A DNA stretch of 6,591 nucleotides from contig DAOWJU010000212.1 in the NCBI GenBank assembly GCA_030640215.1, positions 1-6,591 on the forward strand. Reading direction: 5' to 3'. Positions 1 to 4,176 of the stretch are shown here, one piece after another. A program made the position numbers and the translations under genes. A model generated the notes under the pieces. It was not told the origin of the DNA. It made no database searches and saw nothing but the letters and a program-made list of their open reading frames with translations. The DNA is from Desulfuromonadales bacterium. GTDB taxonomy: Bacteria > Desulfobacterota > Desulfuromonadia > Desulfuromonadales > BM103. The first letter of the stretch is position 1, and every line of letters starts with the position of its first letter.

Positions 1-62
1 CATAAAACATCGGGTTTTGGTCGTTATTTCTTTCAATTACGGGTGGTTATCTTGGTCCGACC

Positions 63-90
63 CCAATGGATGGAATCCAATGGATGGAAT
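63..90. repeat. Perfect 14-bp tandem duplication
   Basis: The unit CCAATGGATGGAAT occurs twice back to back with no mismatch. It lies just beyond the 3' end of the minus-strand PilZ/zinc-cluster gene and codes for nothing visible. It looks like a recent slippage duplication; no functional role can be read from it. The rest of positions 1-103 holds no gene or clear terminator that I can see. Confidence 0.8.
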
Positions 91-103
91 TTACACTTTT
101 AAT

Positions 104-595
104 CTACACGTTCAAACTTTCACGACATTGATTGCAGATACCGTGGCTTGTTTTTCCAAATGGTCCTTTGCGGATTCCTAGGCATTTGCCACACCAAGCA
201 CAAACGACATTCATTCGTTTTTCCACATCATATGTATCTATAAACGTTGTTAGTGTTGACAAGTCTTCATGCAAAAGGTTTAAAAACTGCAAGCCGACAC
301 CTGAGACATAATCTGGCTTAAACCGATTTTTATCAAGATTGGTCCATGCGACCCTTGCATTACATGAGATTGAAATTCCTTGTTCCTGGAATGGAAGAGA
401 AAGCGAGAGCATTAAGGTGTCATCAATATCCAATGGTAATTTTGTCCTGAGGTAAAGCCCACCGATACTTAAATTACTACTAAGACCAGAAAACATTATT
501 TCATTTAACGGTTTATATCGGATAGTTTGCTCAAAGATGACCCTCTCCACGAAACTTTTACTGGTTGCATCTTTAGTCTTTTCTGAGGTCAGCAT
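104..595 (-). CDS. PilZ-domain protein with C-terminal CxxC/HGxCxxC zinc-type cluster
   Basis: A 163-residue cytoplasmic protein, probably a c-di-GMP-linked or c-di-GMP-derived signalling adaptor. Residues about 15-125 fit a PilZ beta-barrel: a first strand after R18, then NLSIGG at 41-46, matching the [D/N]xSxxG half of the c-di-GMP motif, and a late GVGLQF strand at 99-104. The RxxxR half is incomplete: R18 aligns with its second Arg, but the first position is Ser14 (Lys13 is one residue off). The tail has C132, C135, C138, H151, C154 and C157, including SHGICNQC. Similar CxxC...SHGxCxxC tails are known on bacterial signalling proteins and probably bind zinc. The ATG overlaps the end of the upstream gene by 7 bases (ATGCTGA), with an AGGA about 11 bases before it, implying translational coupling. 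The stop is TAG. The PilZ fold is fairly secure; ligand binding is not. Confidence 0.85.
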   Translation of the reverse strand: MLTSEKTKDATSKSFVERVIFEQTIRYKPLNEIMFSGLSSNLSIGGLYLRTKLPLDIDDTLMLSLSLPFQEQGISISCNARVAWTNLDKNRFKPDYVSGVGLQFLNLLHEDLSTLTTFIDTYDVEKRMNVVCAWCGKCLGIRKGPFGKTSHGICNQCRESLNV

Positions 596-1302
596 TGAGC
601 AGCTCTTCCTATAATTGATGGATCTTCTAGCAGGGAGGAGGTCAAGTAATCATTGATCACTTTTAGGGAGGATTTGTCAGGTTTCTCAAAGCGGACCCCG
701 ACACCTTGAATATAGTTATTCTCGAGGCAGGGAGAAACACTGTAGAGCACCCGGCCACAAACATCTAATTCAGCGTAATGCCCAAGAAGGGAAATCGTTA
801 TCTGGAGGAGTTGTCCTTCTTCAGGTGCTGGATGCCCTGTTTTTACAAAGGCTCCACCAGTGCCGAGACAGGAGACTGAAGAATGTTGGGAAGAATGTTG
901 GGAGGAATGTTCGTGGGACAGAAGAGAAGGTAGTTTGACTGCTAGTCGAAGCTTCTTTCGGGAATAGCTCTTGAGGTTCTGGAGGAAATAAGCATGGAGG
1001 TCAACAAGGTGGAGCCTCCGTTTATTTTGACGATCAAAGAGCAGAAAGCCCTCTACTCTCTTCTCAACAAGCAAAACTGGACATACCTCTGAGATCTCTC
1101 CACTTAGAAGCAGATTGTCAGCATGCTTATCGGTCAGCGTTACATCAACGAGGAGTAGATCGGGGACAGACTTCTGCAGGGACAACTGAAAGGCTTTTAT
1201 TCCAGAAAAAAACTCCCCGGTGAACCCCATTCGAGTGAGTGGTGTGCTCAGACCGATTAGATTAGTTTTCCCCTGAAGGATAGCAATCTGAGGCTTTTTC
1301 AC
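589..1302 (-). CDS. Pseudo-receiver plus PilZ-domain protein
   Basis: A 237-residue protein. Residues 1-110 resemble a response-regulator receiver fold (IAILQG first strand, PDLLLVDV at 47-54 with D53 in the phospho-acceptor position, PVLLVE at 75-80). The N-terminal acidic pair and the switch Thr are missing, so phosphorylation is doubtful. Residues about 112-225 fit a PilZ domain. R115-K-K-L-R119 is a proper RxxxR, but the second motif is degenerate: CLGTGG at 145-150 stands where [D/N]xSxxGG is expected. Between the halves lies an expanded His/Ser/Gln stretch (residues 130-143). The start is GTG with an AAGGAAG about 11 bases upstream. The stop overlaps the next PilZ gene, so the two form a coupled pair. 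A c-di-GMP effector or a non-binding PilZ scaffold is plausible; the target is unknown. Confidence 0.8.
   Translation of the reverse strand: MKKPQIAILQGKTNLIGLSTPLTRMGFTGEFFSGIKAFQLSLQKSVPDLLLVDVTLTDKHADNLLLSGEISEVCPVLLVEKRVEGFLLFDRQNKRRLHLVDLHAYFLQNLKSYSRKKLRLAVKLPSLLSHEHSSQHSSQHSSVSCLGTGGAFVKTGHPAPEEGQLLQITISLLGHYAELDVCGRVLYSVSPCLENNYIQGVGVRFEKPDKSSLKVINDYLTSSLLEDPSIIGRAAQC
881..916 (-). repeat. 12-bp tandem repeat x3 inside the pseudo-receiver/PilZ gene
   Basis: Three consecutive 12-bp units on the plus strand, GAATGTTGGGAA, GAATGTTGGGAG and the diverged GAATGTTCGTGG, encode the repeated HSSQ/HSSQ/HEHS stretch at about residues 130-142 of the minus-strand protein. The period is a multiple of three, so copy changes preserve the frame. 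The stretch falls in the loop between the RxxxR motif and the degenerate second PilZ motif. Confidence 0.85.
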
Positions 1303-1324
1303 GGTGGGTTATTCTTCCTTCAAT

Positions 1325-1339
1325 AATGCAATTTGCATT
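1325..1339. promoter_or_regulatory. 15-bp near-perfect palindrome upstream of the pseudo-receiver/PilZ gene
   Basis: AATGCAA and TTGCATT flank a single T. The palindrome lies 22-37 bases upstream of the GTG start at 1302, just beyond the preceding gene's terminator-like stem-loop. Position and symmetry would suit a repressor or activator operator, but AT-rich palindromes of this size can arise by chance. No matching promoter boxes were confidently identified. Confidence 0.3.
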
Positions 1340-1347
1340 GTTTAAAT

Positions 1348-1374
1348 CGGGGGCACATAGCGTATGTGCCCCCG
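1348..1374 (-). terminator. Strong stem-loop, probable terminator of the Lys-rich secreted protein gene
   Basis: The arms CGGGGGCACATA (1348-1359) and TATGTGCCCCCG (1363-1374) are perfectly complementary over 12 bp with a 3-base loop. The stem begins about 41 bases after the stop codon of the minus-strand gene at 1416-1859. In that direction it is followed by ATTTAAACAA, which is AU-rich but not a clean U-tract, so termination may be partial. In the plus direction the following bases are not T-rich. Confidence 0.6.
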
Positions 1375-1415
1375 GCTTGAACAGACGCCAGGCAAGGTTC
1401 TTGTAAGCTATAGGC

Positions 1416-1859
1416 CTACCCTTTGCCTTTCCCCTTATTCTTTTTTTTCTTCTTTTTCCCTTTACTCTGGCCGCTATCGAAGCTGTCTCCCTGTTTCAAG
1501 GCATGGAACTCTTGCGAACCCGGCTTGATGCCCAGACTTTTTGCCAAAGCTCCCCAGCCTTTCTTCTTTCCTGTTCTGTATTTGTCTAATACATCGCCTA
1601 CTGGCCTGGAGGAGAGTTCTCCCAACCGGAAGACCATGTAGGCATCAGAGGGCCTGTCAACATTGCCAAGAACGATCTTGACCTGCGCATCACCTATCTT
1701 AAACCGGGTCGAAAGCTGCGCCCTGAACTCGGATGGGTTGGCCTCGGCTCTGACATTAAGGTCTTTGGTCCAGTCAAAATCAGCCGCAATTGAAAATGTT
1801 GGTACGAGTAAAAGTGTCGACAGTACCAGTAGCGCAAGAATCGTTTTTAGTCCTTTCAT
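1416..1859 (-). CDS. Secreted/periplasmic protein of unknown function with Lys-rich tail
   Basis: A 147-residue protein with a clear Sec signal peptide: MKGLK, a hydrophobic core at 7-20, and a probable signal peptidase I cleavage near the Ala-Ala at 25-26 (before DFDW). The mature part has a compact region (about 27-95) with a VKIVLGNVDRPSDAYMVFRL strand-like segment. A conserved-looking KKGWGALAKSLGIKPGSQEF stretch follows at 99-118, then an extremely basic Lys/Gly tail (134-147). I do not recognise a named family; related-looking exported proteins with a WG.LAK.LGIKPGS.EFH segment are, as far as I recall, common in Geobacter-type bacteria. The open frame extends upstream to 1925, but the GGGAGG just before the Met at 1859 and the signal peptide beginning there decide this start. 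The basic tail might bind polyanions, nucleic acid or envelope surfaces. Confidence 0.75.
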   Translation of the reverse strand: MKGLKTILALLVLSTLLLVPTFSIAADFDWTKDLNVRAEANPSEFRAQLSTRFKIGDAQVKIVLGNVDRPSDAYMVFRLGELSSRPVGDVLDKYRTGKKKGWGALAKSLGIKPGSQEFHALKQGDSFDSGQSKGKKKKKKNKGKGKG

Positions 1860-1863
1860 AAAA

Positions 1864-1869
1864 CCTCCC
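1864..1869 (-). promoter_or_regulatory. Ribosome binding site fixing the start of the Lys-rich secreted protein
   Basis: Read on the minus strand this is GGGAGG, 4 bases before the ATG at 1859. It favours that ATG over two in-frame upstream Met codons at 1880 and 1925, which have no comparable site and would put extra residues before the signal peptide. Confidence 0.7.
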
Positions 1870-1899
1870 AGGTCAAACATAGTTAAGTTCGAGTCAATC

Positions 1900-1920
1900 C
1901 TTTTTTGACGCCCAAAAAAG
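1900..1920. other. AT-rich stem-loop in the leader of the secreted-protein gene
   Basis: CTTTTTTG (1900-1907) and CAAAAAAG (1913-1920) are perfect inverted repeats around a 5-base loop, about 40 bases upstream of the start at 1859. It could be a leader hairpin or a protein-binding palindrome. Homopolymer runs make chance formation possible. Confidence 0.35.
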
Positions 1921-1925
1921 AACAA

Positions 1926-2380
1926 ACTTAATCAAGACAAACAAAAGCGCACCATTCAAGATGGCTAGAGCCAGATATGCTAACAGTTGGTCCATAACTT
2001 ACCAATCAACATGTTCATGAAGAGGAAGACAGCACCCTACATACGGAAATAATCAAACGACATTGTGTGACACCTGACTCATCGCAAATGTTATGCCAAG
2101 AAAAACGCCTGTTATATGGATCAAACAGCGTCAAAATATATGTCGGAGTAACAATTTTGGGCCTGGCACAGCGATATGACGACAAGGTTAAGCGTGGGAT
2201 ATCCCCATTAACGGGAACACTTGCGGGGGCATAATGCCCATTCTAACATCCTGTCAGCAAGGAGATGGGATTACGAATCAATGCAACAACAGCATATTGT
2301 TTGCTTAGTATGCTGCTACCTGTTTTCTGTAGCCAAAAGTTCCACCCAATATAGAAAACCTCCTCACATATCCTAAATCC
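1926..2380. other. Intergenic stretch without a convincing gene
   Basis: About 455 bases lie between the minus-strand secreted-protein gene and the first 48-bp repeat. No frame gives a credible protein and no tRNA or known riboswitch core is recognisable. Several small symmetric elements are present: a bulged stem at 2105-2131 (ACGC-c-TGTT with AACAGCGT), the palindrome GGGATATCCC at 2196-2205, GGGCAT-A-ATGCCC at 2227-2239, and CAGCATA/TATGCTG arms at 2290-2296 and 2309-2315 around a 12-base loop. It should also hold the promoter of the minus-strand gene and possibly that of the DUF454 gene, but I could not pick either out. Confidence 0.5.
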
Positions 2381-2428
2381 TGGGGACACTCAAAAGGGAC
2401 ACTCAATTTTGAGTGTCCCCAATTCCGA
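2381..2428. repeat. 48-bp palindromic repeat, copy 1 (REP-like)
   Basis: It begins TGGGGACACTCAAAA and ends TGTCCCCAATTCCGA. The left arm GGGGACACTCAAAA (2382-2395) is perfectly complementary to TTTTGAGTGTCCCC (2407-2420). A second left arm GGGACACTCAA (2396-2406) is complementary to the same right arm, so two mutually exclusive hairpins are possible. A second copy with 47 of 48 bases identical lies 502 bases downstream in the same orientation. The pattern resembles dispersed REP elements of the kind mobilised by RAYT (Y1-type) transposases; that assignment is an inference, and no such transposase lies in this window. Confidence 0.85.
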
Positions 2429-2455
2429 CTATGGAATAAAGTCTCAAGCCACGGT

Positions 2456-2914
2456 ATGCTTCAAAACATAGTGATGACTTCTTCTCAAACAAAATTCAAA
2501 TCAATCAACCCGGCACTTCGCTGGACGCTACTGATCTCAGGCCTTCTTGCAGCGGCCCTGGGAGTACTCGGTATCTTCCTGCCCGTACTACCAACCGTCC
2601 CTTTTCTTCTGCTAGCGCTAGCCTGCTTCGCCCGCAGCTCTGAACAGTTCTACAATGGGCTATTGGACCACGCGCATTTAGGACCAATCGTTCGTCCCTT
2701 CATCAATGGGCAAGGGATGACACGCGCCAGCAAAGTCAAAGCAATCGCTCTGGTTTGGGCCAGCATTTCACTCTCGGCATTTTATCTAATTGATACAATC
2801 TGGGTTCGGTGGGTGCTCTTGTTTATAGCCTGCGGCGTGTCTATCTACCTGCTGAAACTTCCAGGGAGAGAGGATGTGGGCTTGGGGACACCCAAAAGGG
2901 ACACTCAATTTTGA
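2456..2914 (+). CDS. DUF454 (YbaN-type) inner-membrane protein
   Basis: A 152-residue membrane protein of unknown function. The DUF454 hallmark is clear: LGIFLPVLPTVPFLLLA at 38-54, followed by CFARSSEQFYNGLL and HLGP at 57-77. Hydrophobic segments lie at about 22-40, 42-58, 92-110 and 116-133, fitting the family's small multi-spanning architecture. The start is uncertain: neither Met1 nor Met7 (2474) has a good Shine-Dalgarno site, and the first 20 residues are polar. The last ten residues (143-152, LGTPKRDTQF) and the TGA stop are encoded by the second copy of the 48-bp repeat, so the original C-terminus has been replaced. The two repeat copies isolate the gene from both neighbours. E. coli YbaN is a relative of unknown role. 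Confidence 0.85.
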   Translation: MLQNIVMTSSQTKFKSINPALRWTLLISGLLAAALGVLGIFLPVLPTVPFLLLALACFARSSEQFYNGLLDHAHLGPIVRPFINGQGMTRASKVKAIALVWASISLSAFYLIDTIWVRWVLLFIACGVSIYLLKLPGREDVGLGTPKRDTQF

Positions 2915-2930
2915 GTGTCCCCAATTCCGA
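2883..2930. repeat. 48-bp palindromic repeat, copy 2, overlapping the DUF454 gene end
   Basis: Identical to the copy at 2381-2428 except for one base (C at 2892 instead of T), which puts a mismatch in the outer left arm. The inner hairpin (GGGACACTCAA with TTGAGTGTCCC) is intact. The first 32 bases are translated as the end of the DUF454 protein, and the palindrome's TTTTGA provides the stop. The hairpin may protect or end the upstream transcript. It lies only about 20 bases before the putative aco promoter. Confidence 0.85.
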
Positions 2931-2951
2931 TTCAATAATCAGGGGGATGCT

Positions 2952-2979
2952 TTGACATATGACTTCTCCTTGATACGAT
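2952..2979 (+). promoter_or_regulatory. Candidate sigma-70 promoter of the aco operon
   Basis: A perfect TTGACA (2952-2957) is followed after 16 bases by TACGAT (2974-2979), which matches TATAAT at four of six positions; GATTAT (2977-2982) with a 19-base spacer is an alternative. Transcription would begin near 2986, some 28 bases before the acoX start. No sigma-54 -24/-12 pair, the type many acetoin operons use with the activator AcoR, is visible between 2931 and 3013. Confidence 0.45.
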
Positions 2980-3001
2980 TATAGGACGTTAACCTGAGCA
3001 T

Positions 3002-3007
3002 AAGGTG
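3002..3007 (+). promoter_or_regulatory. Ribosome binding site deciding the acoX start
   Basis: AAGGTG lies 6 bases before the ATG at 3014. The alternative in-frame GTG at 3005 overlaps this site and has no purine-rich sequence of its own at a suitable distance, so the ATG is preferred. Confidence 0.5.
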
Positions 3008-3013
3008 CCTGCG

Positions 3014-4117
3014 ATGGAAGGTACATGCGAGCGTGAATCCGTTGTAGGCATCCTGGCGAATCCAGAATCAGGACGTGACATCAGACGCCTGGTAGCCAAC
3101 GCCACTGTCTTTCAGGTCGCCGAGAAAAGTAACATGGTCATGCGTGTTCTGCTCGGCCTCGCTGCCGCAGGCGTTTCCCGAGCCGTCATGATGCCGGACA
3201 AAGGCGGAATCGCGGCGCGGGTCATCCAAGCCTGCGATCTCCATCGAACAGTTTCATCCCGTCCTCTGCCTGAACTCACTTTTATTGACATGCCAATCCA
3301 GTGCTCCTCACAGGATAGCCTGCAAGCCACACGTCTGATGCAGGACATGGGCGCAACCGTGCTTGTCGTGCTCGGCGGCGACGGTACCCATCGCCTGGTC
3401 GCCAAGGTTTGCGGCCAGACACCACTGGTCACACTCTCCACCGGCACCAACAACTGTTTCCCCGAATTCCGCGAAGCGACCATAGCCGGTATGGCTGCAG
3501 GCCTGGTCGCGACTGGCGCCGTCCTGAAACGGGAGGTCTGCCGGACCAACAAGGCCTTACTGGTCGAGATGAACGGCCACCCGATCGACCTGGCCTTGGT
3601 CGACCTGTGCGTTACCGACGATCCCTGCATAGGTGCCCGGGCTCTCTGGACAACGCAAAACCTAAAAGAACTCTTCGTGACTTTCGCCGGGGCTGATGCC
3701 ATCGGCCTCTCCGCCATAGCCGGTCAGCTATACCCAGTTGACCGCAGCGAAGCCTACGGTCTGCACCTGACATTAGCCCCACCTGACGGACTGCTGACCG
3801 AAGTCATGGCTCCGATCGCGCCAGGCTTACTGCTGCCGGTGGCAGTAAGTGCTATCGAACAGATTCGTCCAGGCAAGACTATTGCTCTCGCCACAACCAC
3901 TGGCACGATCGCTCTCGATGGCGAACGTGAGATCAGCTTTGGATCTTCAGACCGCCTCCAGGTCAGTTTGACCATGGAAGGACCCTTGACAATTGATGTC
4001 GGCGCAGTCATGGCCGAAGCAGCAAAGTATGGATGCTTCGCCCACCACTACTGTCCGGCTTTGGCCACACTCATGTTGCGAGAAGTCCCTGCCCCTGCCC
4101 CGTTCCACACGAAGTAG
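3014..4117 (+). CDS. acoX: AcoX, ATP-NAD-kinase-like acetoin catabolism protein
   Basis: A 367-residue soluble protein of the ATP-NAD/AcoX kinase family. Visible motifs are GILANPESGRDIRRLV near the N-terminus, VVLGGDGTHR (GGDGT at about 121-125, the nucleotide-binding signature shared with NAD kinase and diacylglycerol kinase) and LSTGTNNCFP (about 141-150). The C-terminal half holds an LDGEREISF segment typical of the fold. AcoX is found in acetoin dehydrogenase clusters, but its reaction has not been settled in any work I know; a kinase acting on a cofactor or metabolite is the usual guess. Here it is the first gene of acoX-acoA-acoB-acoC, 59 bases before acoA on the same strand. A GTG nine bases upstream is the alternative start. 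Length and motifs look intact. Confidence 0.88.
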   Translation: MEGTCERESVVGILANPESGRDIRRLVANATVFQVAEKSNMVMRVLLGLAAAGVSRAVMMPDKGGIAARVIQACDLHRTVSSRPLPELTFIDMPIQCSSQDSLQATRLMQDMGATVLVVLGGDGTHRLVAKVCGQTPLVTLSTGTNNCFPEFREATIAGMAAGLVATGAVLKREVCRTNKALLVEMNGHPIDLALVDLCVTDDPCIGARALWTTQNLKELFVTFAGADAIGLSAIAGQLYPVDRSEAYGLHLTLAPPDGLLTEVMAPIAPGLLLPVAVSAIEQIRPGKTIALATTTGTIALDGEREISFGSSDRLQVSLTMEGPLTIDVGAVMAEAAKYGCFAHHYCPALATLMLREVPAPAPFHTK

Positions 4118-4122
4118 GAGAT

Positions 4123-4139
4123 CGCCTCCGAACGAGGCG
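4123..4139 (+). other. Stem-loop in the acoX-acoA gap
   Basis: CGCCTC (4123-4128) pairs with GAGGCG (4134-4139) around a 5-base loop, starting 5 bases after the acoX stop. A TTTT run follows only at 4147-4150, so it is a weak terminator at best. It may act as an RNA-processing or stability element that lets acoA be expressed at a level different from acoX. Confidence 0.4.
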
Positions 4140-4164
4140 TGGACACTTTTGCGGACCAACTAAC

Positions 4165-4172
4165 AAAGGAGG
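4165..4172 (+). promoter_or_regulatory. Strong ribosome binding site deciding the acoA start
   Basis: AAAGGAGG lies 4 bases before the ATG at 4177. It rules out the much earlier in-frame start at 4033, which lies inside acoX, has no such site and would add 48 residues foreign to the E1 alpha family. Confidence 0.85.
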
Positions 4173-4176
4173 AAGT

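Noticed and set aside
1423..1908. Two plus-strand open frames opposite the secreted-protein gene
   Set aside because: They are complements of the Lys-rich gene (poly-Phe from the AAA/AAG run). The minus strand has the signal peptide and a good ribosome binding site.
2164..2180. A sigma-54-like TGGCAC followed by TATGA
   Set aside because: The -24 half is perfect, but the -12 half lacks the essential GC at the right spacing, and no gene begins soon downstream.
2265..2354. A 29-codon open frame with a hydrophobic stretch resembling a lipoprotein signal (LLSMLLPVFC)
   Set aside because: The AAGGAG touches the ATG with no spacer, the residue before Cys is Phe, which is poor for a lipobox, and the frame stops seven residues later. 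It could be a remnant but is not supportable as a gene.
2381..2930. A composite transposon or IS carrying the DUF454 gene
   Set aside because: No transposase is encoded, the repeats are short and internally palindromic rather than IS ends, and no target-site duplication is visible. Flanking REP-like repeats explain the layout better.
3112..3717. A 201-codon open frame on the minus strand
   Set aside because: It lies wholly antisense to acoX, whose motifs are clear. The translation is rich in Arg/Ser/Thr with no recognisable domain, as expected for the complement of a GC-rich gene.
4033..4176. A longer acoA start 48 codons upstream
   Set aside because: It overlaps acoX by 85 bases and has no ribosome binding site, and the extra residues do not resemble the family. 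AAAGGAGG sits just before the ATG at 4177.
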